Below are positions 25,487-35,217 of a stretch of DNA of 64,000 nt, in pieces. Origin of the DNA: Stenotrophomonas sp046736075 (GTDB lineage Bacteria; Pseudomonadota; Gammaproteobacteria; Xanthomonadales; Xanthomonadaceae); contig NZ_CP177163.1 of the NCBI RefSeq assembly GCF_046736075.1, forward strand, positions 2,728,001 through 2,792,000, read 5' to 3'. Position numbers and translations under genes: made by a program. Below the pieces are notes generated by a model, which saw only the letters and a list, made by a program, of their open reading frames with translations, was not told the DNA's origin and ran no database searches. How positions within the stretch are numbered: position 1 is the first letter of the stretch; each line of letters begins with the position of its first letter.

Positions 25487-26335
25487 TCAGGTATCGATCA
25501 GGTGTTCGATCCGTTCCAGGTTCACCCCGAGCTGGCGGTGGCGGTCCGGGTTGGCGTGGCACAACAGCACGAAGACGAAGTCGAGCAGGGACTGCAGCGA
25601 CGCACGGTACAGCAGCTGCGCCACGTGCGGCGCGGGGTCGTGCGCGCACACCACGAGGGAGGCATCGGCATGCGCGCGCAGCGGGTTGGCGCTGTGGCGG
25701 GTGATCGACACCACCTTGCCACCCATGTCCTGGAACTGCCGCGAGAGCTGGAACAGCTGCGGCAGTTTGCCGAACTCGGAGAACACCAGCATCGCATCGC
25801 CGGCGCGCGCGGCCGACAGGTTGGCCATCATCAGGATCGGGTCGGCATGGTGCACGGTCAGCATGCCCAGCAGCGACAGCCGCATCGCGAACTCGCGCGC
25901 ATACAGACCATCGTCGCCAAGCCCGTACACGAACACTTTGGGCGCGCCGTCGAGCAGGCGCACGATGGCTTCCACGTCGGCCTGCGGATTGGCCAGGCCC
26001 GTCTCTTCCTCGGCGGCCGCCTTGCTCAGGCGCAGGCGCCCGGCGATGCCGGCGTAGTCGTCGGCGGCGCTCGGCGACGGTGGGCGCGCCTGCGGGTCGT
26101 GGCCGGCGCGGGCCACCGCTTCGCCGATGGAATACTTCAGGTCCGGGTAGCCCTTGAAGCCCAGTTTCTGGCTGAACTTGACCACGCTGGACTGGCTGAT
26201 GCCCAGTGCGCTGGCCAGCTGCTGGGACGAGTAGTCGCGCAGCAGGTGGGCATTGTCGAGGATGAAATCGGCGATGCGGCGTTCGATCGCCGACATGTGG
26301 TCACGCTCGGAGCGGATTTTCACCAGGGGCGGCAT
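25487..26335 (-). CDS. MurR/RpiR family transcriptional regulator
   Basis: A 282-residue regulator with an N-terminal helix-turn-helix (ERRIADFILDNAHLLRDYSSQQLASALGISQSSVVKFSQKLGFKGYPDLKYS) and a C-terminal SIS domain (about residues 125-260; KVFVYGLGDDGLYAREFAMRL, GDAMLVFSEFGKLPQL). SIS domains of this family bind phosphosugars such as MurNAc-6-phosphate. Lying among murein-peptide genes, it most likely controls both divergent transcripts. The start at 26335 is the conserved one; an upstream ATG would add an unconserved leader. Confidence 0.9.
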   Translation of the reverse strand: MPPLVKIRSERDHMSAIERRIADFILDNAHLLRDYSSQQLASALGISQSSVVKFSQKLGFKGYPDLKYSIGEAVARAGHDPQARPPSPSAADDYAGIAGRLRLSKAAAEEETGLANPQADVEAIVRLLDGAPKVFVYGLGDDGLYAREFAMRLSLLGMLTVHHADPILMMANLSAARAGDAMLVFSEFGKLPQLFQLSRQFQDMGGKVVSITRHSANPLRAHADASLVVCAHDPAPHVAQLLYRASLQSLLDFVFVLLCHANPDRHRQLGVNLERIEHLIDT

Positions 26336-26408
26336 GGGGCTCAGCGTGGGTCCGGTTGCAGGAAGGGTAAGCGGGATCAACGGTCGGCGGTAGCGCCCGT
26401 GCAGCGGC

Positions 26409-27515
26409 CTACCAGCGCGGCGGCGTGATCATCTCCAGGCCGCGCACCTCGGTGATCCCCAGCCCCGGCGCATCGCTGATGGTGATCTCCGATTCGTTGA
26501 AGTTGACCCCACCGGTGACCGGGTTGAACTGCCCCAGCGAAGGGCCGTCCAGGTCCACCTTGGTGATCACATCGCTCTTGGCCACCGCCAGGTGCACGGC
26601 CGCCGCCACGCTGATGCTTGACTCGATCATGCAGCCGATCATGCACGGCACACCGTAGATCGCGGCGATGTCGGCAATGCGGATCGCATTGGAGAGCCCG
26701 CCGGTCTTCATCAGCTTGATGTTGATGATGTCCGCCGCGCGCTGCTGGATCAGGTCCACCACCTGGCCGGGATTGAACACGCTCTCATCGGCCATCACCG
26801 GCGTGTTGACGCGGTCGGTGACGTACTTCAGGCCGCTGATGTCGGCCGCCTTGACCGGTTGTTCCAGCAGCTCCAGCACCACCCCGGCTTCTTCCAGCGT
26901 GCGCATCGCGTGCACCGCCTGCTTGGCGGTCCAGCCCTGGTTGGCATCCAGGCGCAGCAGGGCGCGGCCCTGCACGGCGGCGTGGATCGCCTTGACCCGT
27001 TCGATGTCCAGGCCGATGTCCTTGCCGACCTTGATCTTCAGCGACTCGAACCCGCGATCGATGGCCGACAGCGAATCGGCCACCATCTTGTCGATGTAGT
27101 CCACGCTGATGGTGATGTCGGTGGTGATCACCGGATCGCCGCCGCCGAGCATGCGGTACAGCGGTGCGTTGTGCAGCTGCGCCCACAGGTCGTACAGCGC
27201 GATCTCCACGGCCGCCTTGGCGCTGGTGTTGCGCTCCAGCGAGGACTGGACCAGGCCGCACAGATGGTTGAGGTTGGCCACGTCCTGGCCGATCAGGCGC
27301 GGCTTGATGAAGCCGTTGATGGCCTCGACGATCGAGCCGTGGGTGTCGCCGGTGATCACCGCCGTGGCCGGGGCCTCACCGTAGCCGGTGTGGCCACTGT
27401 CGGTGCGGATCAGCACCACCACGTCTTCCACGGTATCCACGGTGCGCAGCGCGGTCTTGAATGGGGTTTTCAGCGGCACGCGCAGCATGCCGAGTTCGAT
27501 GTCGGTGATCTTCAT
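26409..27515 (-). CDS. L-Ala-D/L-Glu (dipeptide) epimerase
   Basis: A 368-residue enolase-superfamily enzyme. It has the YGEAPAT N-terminal block, the catalytic KIKVGKD pair of lysines, metal ligands in LDANQGW, LEQPV and MADESV, and the second-side base in INIKLMKTGG, followed by GCMIESS and DLDGP. These match YcjG/YkfB dipeptide epimerases, which convert L-Ala-D-Glu from murein to L-Ala-L-Glu so ordinary peptidases can use it. It overlaps the upstream NlpC/P60 stop by 4 bases (ATGA), so it is translationally coupled to it. Confidence 0.93.
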   Translation of the reverse strand: MKITDIELGMLRVPLKTPFKTALRTVDTVEDVVVLIRTDSGHTGYGEAPATAVITGDTHGSIVEAINGFIKPRLIGQDVANLNHLCGLVQSSLERNTSAKAAVEIALYDLWAQLHNAPLYRMLGGGDPVITTDITISVDYIDKMVADSLSAIDRGFESLKIKVGKDIGLDIERVKAIHAAVQGRALLRLDANQGWTAKQAVHAMRTLEEAGVVLELLEQPVKAADISGLKYVTDRVNTPVMADESVFNPGQVVDLIQQRAADIINIKLMKTGGLSNAIRIADIAAIYGVPCMIGCMIESSISVAAAVHLAVAKSDVITKVDLDGPSLGQFNPVTGGVNFNESEITISDAPGLGITEVRGLEMITPPRW

Positions 27516-28960
27516 TCAGGGGTCTTGGCTCGAATGCGCTGGATGTTGGTGATGCGGTCGATGTAGCTGACGGTGTCGCTGGCCATCATCGGCTCCAGCG
27601 GTGTCACCGATACCCCGTTGAGATGCGCCTGCACCCGCGTGCCGTCGGCATCGAACCAGCTGCCACCGGCGGTGTCGTGGATCACCCAGGTGCGGCCGTC
27701 GAGGTGGCCAATGGTGACCATGACGTGGCCGGGGATGTAGACCAGGTCGCCGACCTGCAGCTGCTGCACGGCGGCGTCACGGCGGGCCTTGCCGTCTTTC
27801 GCATCGAAGGCGATGCGGTCCAGTGCCGGGCTGACAGCCTGCGCGCTGGTGTTGCGCGGCACGAGCACACCGACGCTGCGGTAGATCTCCGAGACGAAGC
27901 CGCTGCAGTCGCGGGTGTCGTAGTCGTGGCCCCAGCCGTAGCGTTCGCCGAGGAACTTGAAGGCCTGCTGCAGCAGGTTGCGTGGCGTCAGCGGCAGGTA
28001 GTCGGGGGCGCTGTCCTGCGAGCGCGGCAGCAGCGCCGGCACCAGCGCCAGGCGGCCGTCCTCGTTGCGCACCGGCACCTGCAGCACATGCGCGGCATGC
28101 GCCTGCTGGCCGTTGACGGGCGTGTTGGCCGGCCAGTTGGCGAGCACCGGCAGGCGCACGCCCATGTCCAGTTGCAGGCGCGACACGCGCGGTTCTTCCG
28201 GCGTGTAGGCGGTGAACGCGGTGGCGCCGGTAATCACCCGGTACGGGCCGTGCTGGCCGTAGCCGAGCACCGTATCGGCATCGCCGATGCCGACGAAGCG
28301 CCGCTCGATCCAGGCCGCGTAGCGCTCGCTGGTGATGAACAGCCACTGCCCGTCGGCGCTTTCATGCAGCACCGCCACCGCATCACCGGGGAACAGGGCC
28401 GATTCCTGGAAGCGGTCGATATCGGTGTCGCCCTGCGTGGTGAACACCCGCAGCGATGTCGGGAAGGCGCGCAGCGCCGCGCGATGGGTGACCAGGCCGT
28501 ACTGCACGGGGCGCTGGGCCGGCACCGCCTCCAGGCCGAGGTTGGCCAGTGCGGCGCGGCGTTGCGGCTCGCCGATGGGCTGCCCATCCGCGCCATACAG
28601 CGGCTTGGTCGGCCACCGTGACAACGCCTGGATATCGGCCAGCACCCGCGCGCGCGGCAGCTGTGCCGGCAGGGCACGCAGGTCGTGAAGGGACGGGTCG
28701 GTGGCGCGCATGCGCGCGTTCTGCGCGGCGATGCCGGCGCGGTCGAGAATCACCCGGTCCGGATCGGGCAGGCGACCGGCCCAGAACGCCGGGTCCAGGT
28801 AGGCCTCGCGCAGGCCGATCACACCGCCGGGTTCGGCGGCCGACGCGGCGGGCGGCGGCGCGGTGGCGGCACCGGCCGTGCCGCCGGCCAACAGCGCCAG
28901 CAGCAGTGCGCGCGCCAGCCACGGGGTCCGCACGGGGCGGCAGGGGGAAGCCAGGATCAT
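27512..28960 (-). CDS. SH3-domain NlpC/P60 murein endopeptidase (YkfC-like)
   Basis: A 482-residue protein with a hydrophobic N-terminus suitable for export (ARALLLALLAGGTAGAATA), an SH3b-type region in the middle (DAVAVLHESADGQWLFITSERYAAWIERRFVGIGD), and a C-terminal NlpC/P60 domain with catalytic Cys in DTRDCSGFVSEIYRSVG and His in GHVMVTIGHLDG. Family members cut the gamma-D-Glu-diaminopimelate bond of murein tripeptides. The start at 28960 has a GAGGAGG upstream. It is the first gene of the minus-strand murein-peptide set, and its product would feed the epimerase encoded next. Confidence 0.9.
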   Translation of the reverse strand: MILASPCRPVRTPWLARALLLALLAGGTAGAATAPPPAASAAEPGGVIGLREAYLDPAFWAGRLPDPDRVILDRAGIAAQNARMRATDPSLHDLRALPAQLPRARVLADIQALSRWPTKPLYGADGQPIGEPQRRAALANLGLEAVPAQRPVQYGLVTHRAALRAFPTSLRVFTTQGDTDIDRFQESALFPGDAVAVLHESADGQWLFITSERYAAWIERRFVGIGDADTVLGYGQHGPYRVITGATAFTAYTPEEPRVSRLQLDMGVRLPVLANWPANTPVNGQQAHAAHVLQVPVRNEDGRLALVPALLPRSQDSAPDYLPLTPRNLLQQAFKFLGERYGWGHDYDTRDCSGFVSEIYRSVGVLVPRNTSAQAVSPALDRIAFDAKDGKARRDAAVQQLQVGDLVYIPGHVMVTIGHLDGRTWVIHDTAGGSWFDADGTRVQAHLNGVSVTPLEPMMASDTVSYIDRITNIQRIRAKTPE

Positions 28961-29092
28961 GAAGCGGTCACCCTCCTCGGAAGCGTCAGGAATATTTATT
29001 CCTTTTTTCATGGAAAGCAAGAATAAATTATTGACCGTCTTCCCGCCTCGTGTTACACAGCGATTACCACCCGCACCTTGGGAAGTGTCGCT
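28961..29092. promoter_or_regulatory. AT-rich divergent promoter region with palindromic operator candidates
   Basis: A 132-bp region between the two divergent murein-peptide gene sets, sharply richer in A and T than its surroundings. It contains GGAATATTTATTCC (28989-29002), with perfect 6-base arms, and 20 bases on, AATAAATTATT (29022-29032), with perfect 5-base arms. RpiR-family regulators bind short palindromes of this kind, so these are candidate sites for the RpiR protein encoded at 25487-26335. Binding is inferred, not shown. Confidence 0.55.
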
Positions 29093-30580
29093 GTGGATCC
29101 TGCTTCGCGCAAACCGCCTTCATGCCGCCGTGTCGCCTGGCGCACCGTCGCCTGCCTGCTGCTGGCGCTGCCCCCGCTGTGGGGGGCTGCGGCGGTACCG
29201 GTGCCGGAGGTGGTGGCGCAGATCGACCGTGGCGCATTCGCCCAGGCCGACGCCGCCATCACCGCGGCGCTCCAGGACGCGGCGCTGAGCGCTGCCGCGC
29301 GTGAGGACTATGCCTTCCAGCGCGAGCGCATGGCGCGCATCCGGCTCGACTTCCGCCTGGATGCCGATGCCGCCAAGGCCCAGGTACGCCGGCAGATTCC
29401 CGACCTGCGCGACGACGAGTTCGCGCGCTGGGACGCGGCGGGCCTGATCGAGCACCTCGACATCGATGGGCAGCGGCGCTACTTCAACCGCGCGCCGTCC
29501 AACCTGTTCCGGGTCAGTGCGCAGGCGCGTGCGCGCCGAGCGCCAACGGTGCCGGCCCCGGTCGATGGTCCTTACGAACATCTTGGCCCGCACCACCATG
29601 AGATCGTCGCGGCCGCGCGCGCCAGCGGCGCCACCAGCCTGGTGCCGCGCCGGGTCGAGGTGACCCAGTCGCTGGTGGTCAAGGCCGACGCCGTGCCCGC
29701 CGGCGAGACGGTGCGTGCGTGGATTCCCTATCCGCGTGCGATTCCCGGCCAGCAGGCCGACATCCGCTGGATCGCCAGCACCCCGGCCGGCGCGCGCATC
29801 GCCCCGGAGGCCACGCTGCAGCGCACCGCCTACCTGGAGCGCACCGCCGTGGCCGGCACGCCCACCGCGTTCGAGATCCGCTACGCGGTCACCGTGTACG
29901 CGCGGCATATCCCGATCGACCCGGCCAAGGTGCTGCCCACGCCCGACGATCCGGCGTTGCAGCCCTACCTGGCCGAACGCGCGCCGCACATGCTGTTCAC
30001 GCCCGCCCTGCGCGCCTTCTCGCAGCGCGTGGTGGGTACCGAAACCAACCCCTACCGCATCGTGCAGCGGCTGTTCGACGCGGTCGACCGGATTCCGTGG
30101 GGCGGCGCGCGTGAGTATTCGACGATCTCCAACATCAGCGACTACGCGCTGCATGCCGGCCACGCCGACTGTGGCCAGCAGACGCTGCTGTTGATGACCC
30201 TGCTGCGCCTCAACGGCATTCCGTCGCGCTGGCAGTCCGGCATGGTCTATTCCGATGACGCGGTGGGCTACAACAACCTGCACGACTGGGGCGCGGTGTA
30301 CCTGGCCCCGTACGGCTGGGTGCCGATGGATGTGACCACCGGGCGCCTGGACAGCCCCGACCCGGCGCTGCGCGACTTCTACCTCGGTGGCCTGGACGCC
30401 TACCGCATCGCCTTCAACGACGACTACGCCCAGCCCCTGGTGCCGGCCAAACAGCACGTCCGCTCGGAGACCGTGGATTCCCAGCGCGGCGAAGCGGAGT
30501 GGTCCGGCGGCAACCTGTACTTCGATCAATGGAACTACGACTTCCAGTCGCACGTGGTGCCGCTGGAGGCCGCGCGGTAA
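29093..30580 (+). CDS. Exported transglutaminase-like cysteine peptidase
   Basis: A 495-residue protein. After an Arg-rich n-region comes a signal-peptide core, VACLLLALPPLWGAAAVP. The transglutaminase core has the triad Cys in HADCGQQTLLLMTLLRLNGIPSRW, His in NNLHDWGAVYL, and Asp in PMDVTTG, preceded by a beta-rich N-terminal domain (VEVTQSLVVKADAVPAGETVRAWIPYP). The start is GTG with GGAAG 8 bases upstream. Such proteins often act as peptidases or amidases rather than cross-linkers. It leads the plus-strand set and probably trims imported peptides in the periplasm. Confidence 0.87.
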   Translation: MDPASRKPPSCRRVAWRTVACLLLALPPLWGAAAVPVPEVVAQIDRGAFAQADAAITAALQDAALSAAAREDYAFQRERMARIRLDFRLDADAAKAQVRRQIPDLRDDEFARWDAAGLIEHLDIDGQRRYFNRAPSNLFRVSAQARARRAPTVPAPVDGPYEHLGPHHHEIVAAARASGATSLVPRRVEVTQSLVVKADAVPAGETVRAWIPYPRAIPGQQADIRWIASTPAGARIAPEATLQRTAYLERTAVAGTPTAFEIRYAVTVYARHIPIDPAKVLPTPDDPALQPYLAERAPHMLFTPALRAFSQRVVGTETNPYRIVQRLFDAVDRIPWGGAREYSTISNISDYALHAGHADCGQQTLLLMTLLRLNGIPSRWQSGMVYSDDAVGYNNLHDWGAVYLAPYGWVPMDVTTGRLDSPDPALRDFYLGGLDAYRIAFNDDYAQPLVPAKQHVRSETVDSQRGEAEWSGGNLYFDQWNYDFQSHVVPLEAAR

Positions 30581-30623
30581 TCGGCGGTATCCCTGATTCA
30601 ACATCTGCAGGAGAGAGCAGGCA

Positions 30624-33623
30624 ATGAAGGTGAATCGATTGAAGCGGGCGGCGCTGTGCGTCGCACTGGGCGCATGCCTGGGCAGCGTGGCGCCGGTGGC
30701 GCTGGCGCAGGACGGCGCGGTGGTGGGCAGGCTGGTCATCGATGGCGGGCAGGCGCTGGACAACGCCACGGTGACCGTACGCAACCCGGCCACCGGCTTC
30801 GTGCGCTCGGTGAAGGCCGACGCCAACGGCGGCTACCGCATCCCGCTGCTGCCGGTGGGTACCTACGATCTGGAGGTGTCGGTCGGCGGTGGCGCCGCGG
30901 CACGTGTTGGCCAGGTCGATGTTGGCCTGGGCAACACCACCACGGTCAACGTGCCGGTCAGCGGCGTCAACACCCTGGGCACGGTGGAAGTGCGCGCGCC
31001 GCAGGTGGTGTCGATGGTGGACGTGAAGTCCACCGAATCGGCCACCAACATCACCCGCGAAGAGCTGTCGCGCCTGCCGGTGGACCGCGACATCACCGCC
31101 GTGGCGCTGCTGGCGCCGGGCGCCGTGAAGGGCAAGGGCTCGCTGGGCGGGCAGGGCATCTCCTTCGGCGGTTCCTCGGTGGCCGAGAACACCGTCTACA
31201 TCAACGGCCTGAACGTCACCGACTTCTACAACCGGGTCGGCTTCTCCTCGGTGCCGTTCGCGTTCTACCAGGAATTCCAGGTCAAGACCGGCGGCTATTC
31301 AGTGGAGTTCGGGCGCAGCACGGGCGGTGTGATCAACGCGGTTACCCGTTCGGGCAGCAACGACTTCAAGGCTGGCGCCGAACTGGTGCTGGAACCGCGC
31401 GCCTGGCAGTCGCAGGCGCGCGACCACTACGACGCCAGCGGCAGCCGCTACATCACCGCCAGCCGCGATGACTATTCGCGCAGTGCGCTGAACCTGTTCG
31501 CTTCCGGTGCGCTGGTGCAGGACAAGCTGTTCTTCTTCGGCATGTACGAAGCGCGCGACTACAGGCCCAACTCCACCGACGATGCCGGCAACGTGCTCAA
31601 CCGCGGCACCGCAGACGACCCGTTCTGGGGCGGCAAGCTCGACTGGCAGATCACCGACAACCAGATGCTGTCGCTGTTCGGCTTCTCCGACAAGAGCGAC
31701 ACCGTCACCGACGTCTACCGCTACAACTACGGCACCGGCCTGGCCGAGGGCGACCGCACCAGCCAGATCTACAACACCGTGGGCGGCACCAACTGGTCGG
31801 GCACCTATAGCTGGCAGGTCAACGACGCGCTGACCATGAAGCTGATGTACGGCGAGAACAAGCGCAACCGCTCGCAGAGCAGTCTGATGGACGAGAACTG
31901 CAACCGCGTGTTTGACAACCGCACCGCCAGCCAGGGCGTGCCGACCGACCTGCAGGGCGACCGCAGCTGCACCAGCAGCTCGCAGCTGGAGTCGGCACTG
32001 GATACCCGCAAGGCCGGCCGCGCCGATTTCGAATGGTCCATCGGCAACCACCTGCTGCGCTTCGGCCTGGACCGCGAAGAGAACACTTCCGACTACGAGC
32101 GCGCCTACCCCGGCCCGGGCGGCCTGCGCTACGACGTCTACTACCGCACCCCTGGCAGCTCGCTCAATGGCGGCGTTGTGCCGGCCAGCGGCCTGGTCGT
32201 GCGCACCCGCCGCTATGAAGTGGCCGGTTCGTTCGAAACCATCAACTCGGCCTACTACCTCGAAGACAACTGGCAGGTCACGCCGAACTTCCTGCTCAAC
32301 ATCGGCGCGCGCATGGAAGGCTTCGACAACAAGGGCGGCGACGGCGACAGCTACATCAAGATCGACGACATGATCGCCCCGCGCCTGGGCTTCTCCTGGG
32401 ACGTGCGCGGCGATGGCACCACCAAGGTGTTCGGCAACCTTGGCCGCTATTTCCTGCCGGTGGCCAACGTCATCAACATCAAGCAGGCCGGTGGCTTCCT
32501 CGACGAACGTACGTGGTACGAGTTCCTCGGCTACAGCGGTGCCGCCAACAACGTGCCCTACCTCGGCGGCCAGATCGGCCCGGTCGACAACTCGCAGGGC
32601 GACGGCAGCGTGCCGGACCTGCGCGCCGAAGTGAACCGCGACATGGACCCGGTGTACCAGGACGAGGCGATCCTGGGCTTCCAGCACATGCTCAGCGAAT
32701 CCTGGTCGGTGGCTGCCAGCGTTACCTACCGCCGCCTGCACAACGCCATCGATGACATGAACATCACCGCCACCGGCCAGTGCGGACCGGTGGACAGCGT
32801 GTGGATCATGGGCAATCCCGGGCGTACCAACACCGTGTGGGGCGACAGCGACTGCGATGGCAGCAACGATGCGTGGATCGACATCGACACCTCGCGCGAA
32901 GGCTGGGCGCTGTACGACGACGATGGCAACTATGTAGGCCAGCGGGGCTGGGTCAAGCCCAAGCGCGACTACAAGGCGCTGGAACTGCAGGTCGACCGCG
33001 CCTGGGATGGCGTGTGGGGCTTCAATGCGTCCTACACCCTGGCCTACGGCCGCGGCAATGCCGAAGGCCCGGTCAACTCCGATACCGACTTCGCCGATTC
33101 GGGGCGCACCGAGAACTTCGACAACCCGTGGGTGAACTATCGCGGCTACGGCTACCTGGCCAACGACCGCCGCCACCAGTTCAAGTTCCGCGGCAGCTAC
33201 GCCGTCACCGAAAACCTGACCGTGGCTGCCACCCTGGGCGTGCAGTCGGGCAGTCCGATCACCCGCTTCGGCGCCGGCAACCCGTTCGACGACACCGACT
33301 TCCACAGCTACTACGTGTGCGTGGCCAACTGCCAGACCACGGTGCCGTCCGAGCGTGTGTTCGTGCACTCGCCGCGCGGCGGCGATGGCCGCACCCCGTG
33401 GACCTACGACCTGGACCTGAGCGTGGCCTACAAGATCCCGGTGCCGCTGGATCTGCGCGTCAAGCTGGCGGTGTACAACGTGCTCAACCAGCAGCGCACC
33501 GTGTCGGTGGACCAGGATTACGAGCCGCAGGACAGCATCGGTACGCCCAATCCGCTGTATGGTTTCGGCACCGGCTTCCAGTCGCCGCGCTATGCGCAGT
33601 TGACCGTGACCTGGAACTACTGA
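30624..33623 (+). CDS. Oar-like TonB-dependent outer-membrane receptor
   Basis: A 999-residue receptor with signal peptide MKVNRLKRAALCVALGACLGSVAPVALAQ. Next is a carboxypeptidase-regulatory-like beta domain (GRLVIDGGQALDNATVTVRNPATGFVRSVKADANGGYRIPLLPVGTYDLEV), a plug (NITREELSRLPVDRDITAVALLAPGAV, FQVKTGGYSVEFGRSTGGVINAVTRSG) and a large barrel ending in YAQLTVTWNY, an aromatic C-terminus. The receptor imports ligands across the outer membrane with TonB energy. Its neighbours are all peptide- or murein-active enzymes, so a murein-peptide ligand is likely. That is inferred from context, as Oar-type receptors are also known for protein transport. Confidence 0.93.
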   Translation: MKVNRLKRAALCVALGACLGSVAPVALAQDGAVVGRLVIDGGQALDNATVTVRNPATGFVRSVKADANGGYRIPLLPVGTYDLEVSVGGGAAARVGQVDVGLGNTTTVNVPVSGVNTLGTVEVRAPQVVSMVDVKSTESATNITREELSRLPVDRDITAVALLAPGAVKGKGSLGGQGISFGGSSVAENTVYINGLNVTDFYNRVGFSSVPFAFYQEFQVKTGGYSVEFGRSTGGVINAVTRSGSNDFKAGAELVLEPRAWQSQARDHYDASGSRYITASRDDYSRSALNLFASGALVQDKLFFFGMYEARDYRPNSTDDAGNVLNRGTADDPFWGGKLDWQITDNQMLSLFGFSDKSDTVTDVYRYNYGTGLAEGDRTSQIYNTVGGTNWSGTYSWQVNDALTMKLMYGENKRNRSQSSLMDENCNRVFDNRTASQGVPTDLQGDRSCTSSSQLESALDTRKAGRADFEWSIGNHLLRFGLDREENTSDYERAYPGPGGLRYDVYYRTPGSSLNGGVVPASGLVVRTRRYEVAGSFETINSAYYLEDNWQVTPNFLLNIGARMEGFDNKGGDGDSYIKIDDMIAPRLGFSWDVRGDGTTKVFGNLGRYFLPVANVINIKQAGGFLDERTWYEFLGYSGAANNVPYLGGQIGPVDNSQGDGSVPDLRAEVNRDMDPVYQDEAILGFQHMLSESWSVAASVTYRRLHNAIDDMNITATGQCGPVDSVWIMGNPGRTNTVWGDSDCDGSNDAWIDIDTSREGWALYDDDGNYVGQRGWVKPKRDYKALELQVDRAWDGVWGFNASYTLAYGRGNAEGPVNSDTDFADSGRTENFDNPWVNYRGYGYLANDRRHQFKFRGSYAVTENLTVAATLGVQSGSPITRFGAGNPFDDTDFHSYYVCVANCQTTVPSERVFVHSPRGGDGRTPWTYDLDLSVAYKIPVPLDLRVKLAVYNVLNQQRTVSVDQDYEPQDSIGTPNPLYGFGTGFQSPRYAQLTVTWNY

Positions 33624-33666
33624 GCCCCCAGGGCGGCCCGTTTCGCGGGCCGCCGCGGAGAACGCG

Positions 33667-35217
33667 ATGCGCAGCAGGTGGATGGCGACGCTGGGCCTGC
33701 TGGTGGCCGGCGTCGCGCCGGCCGCCGGGCAGGGCCCGGCAACGGCGGTGTTCGACCCGATGTACGACCAGGCCCGCCAGCGCGACGTGGCCGGCATGGC
33801 GATGGCCGTGATCGATCAGGGCCAGGTGGTGTACCAGCGTGCCGAAGGACCGCGTGGCGATGCCGCCGGCGCGCAGGTGGATGCGGACACGCTGTTCAAG
33901 ATCGCCTCCAACAGCAAGGCGATGACCGCCGCGCTGCTGGCGCGGCTGGTCGAGCGCGGCCGGCTGCGCTGGGATGACCCGGTCATCCAGTACCTGCCGC
34001 AGTTCCGCATGCATGACCCGTGGGTGACGCGGAACATGCAGGTGCGCGATCTGCTCATCCACAACAGCGGGCTGGGGCTTGGCGCGGGCGACCTGATGCT
34101 GTGGCCCGAGCCGAACCGGTTCACCCGCCAGGACATCATTGCCGGCCTGGCCCATCTCAAACCGGTGACCAGTTTCCGCAGCGGCTACGCCTACGACAAC
34201 CTGATGTACGTGGTGGCCGGCGAGGTCGCCGCCGCGGCCGGTGGCAAACCCTACGACCAGCTGCTGCGCGAGGAGGTCTTCGTGCCGCTGGGCATGGAGC
34301 GCTGCCAGGTGGGCGCGTGGTCGGTGACCCAGGTGGGCAACGTGGCCCAGCCGCATCGGCATGCGCACGGCCGGCCGGTGGTCGAAGGTGCCGATGGCGA
34401 CACCAGCCCGGACCAGCCTTCGATGGCGGCCGGCGGCATCCGCTGCAGCCTGCGTGACATGACCCGCTGGATGCAGGTGCTGCTCGATCCCGCCCTGGTG
34501 CCGGGCTGGCTGGGCAGTGCGCAGCGCCAGGCGCTGTGGACCGCGCACATGCCGATGCCGCTGGGCGAGCGCCAGCGCCGCTGGGACAACGCACACGTCT
34601 TCGCCTATGGCTACGGCTGGCGCCTGTCGGACATGGACGGGCAGTGGAAGGTGGCGCATACCGGCACCCTGTCGGGCATGTATTCCTCGCTGGCGCTGCT
34701 GCCTGACCGCCGCGTTGGCGTAGTGATCCTGATCAACAGCGACGCCGACGACGCGCGCACCGCACTGATGCAGGCCGCCCTGAAGCACTACACCGCCCCG
34801 GCGGCGGCGCACACGGTGGCGGGGTATCTGCAGCAGCTGGATGCCGAACGCGGCGCGCGCCGCAGCGCCGGCCACGTGCGGCCCGATACCCGCGCGCGCC
34901 GGCCCGCGCCGCTGGCCGCCACCGCACGCTGGCACGGGCGCTACCGCGACCCCTGGCTGGGCGAGGCGTCGGTGTGCCCCGAGCGGGGCGTGCTGCGCCT
35001 GCAGGTGGACAAATCGCCGCGGCTGCGTGGCCGCGTGATGCAGCTCGGCAACCGCTGGCTGGTGCAGTGGGATACGCTCGGTACCGATGCCGAGGCCTGG
35101 CTGCAGCCCGATGACGGCACGCCGCCTGGCATCGCCCTCGCCGCGATCGACCCGGATATCGACTTCAGCTATGACTACCAGGACCTGCACTTCACCCGTA
35201 TCGGCGATTGTCCGTAG
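33667..35217 (+). CDS. Beta-lactamase-fold serine hydrolase (DD-peptidase/D-aminopeptidase-like)
   Basis: A 516-residue exported protein (MRSRWMATLGLLVAGVAPAAGQ). The penicillin-binding fold motifs are intact: Ser81-x-x-Lys84 (SNSK), Tyr177-x-Asn179 (YDN) and HTG in AHTGTLSGMYSS, with the usual GMERCQVG region. A C-terminal beta domain of about 130 residues resembles the DUF3471-type tail of class C-like hydrolases. Members act as D-Ala-D-Ala carboxypeptidases, D-aminopeptidases or esterases. Together with the VanX-type gene overlapping its end, a role in removing D-amino acids from murein peptides is most likely. Confidence 0.88.
   Translation: MRSRWMATLGLLVAGVAPAAGQGPATAVFDPMYDQARQRDVAGMAMAVIDQGQVVYQRAEGPRGDAAGAQVDADTLFKIASNSKAMTAALLARLVERGRLRWDDPVIQYLPQFRMHDPWVTRNMQVRDLLIHNSGLGLGAGDLMLWPEPNRFTRQDIIAGLAHLKPVTSFRSGYAYDNLMYVVAGEVAAAAGGKPYDQLLREEVFVPLGMERCQVGAWSVTQVGNVAQPHRHAHGRPVVEGADGDTSPDQPSMAAGGIRCSLRDMTRWMQVLLDPALVPGWLGSAQRQALWTAHMPMPLGERQRRWDNAHVFAYGYGWRLSDMDGQWKVAHTGTLSGMYSSLALLPDRRVGVVILINSDADDARTALMQAALKHYTAPAAAHTVAGYLQQLDAERGARRSAGHVRPDTRARRPAPLAATARWHGRYRDPWLGEASVCPERGVLRLQVDKSPRLRGRVMQLGNRWLVQWDTLGTDAEAWLQPDDGTPPGIALAAIDPDIDFSYDYQDLHFTRIGDCP

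Noticed and set aside
31299..33797. 832-residue minus-strand frame across the TonB receptor
   Set aside because: Shadow of the receptor gene; Val/Ala/His-rich translation without signatures.
33667..35217. Beta-lactamase resistance gene
   Set aside because: The SxxK/YxN/HTG fold is shared by DD-peptidases and esterases; length, C-terminal domain and context argue against a true AmpC.
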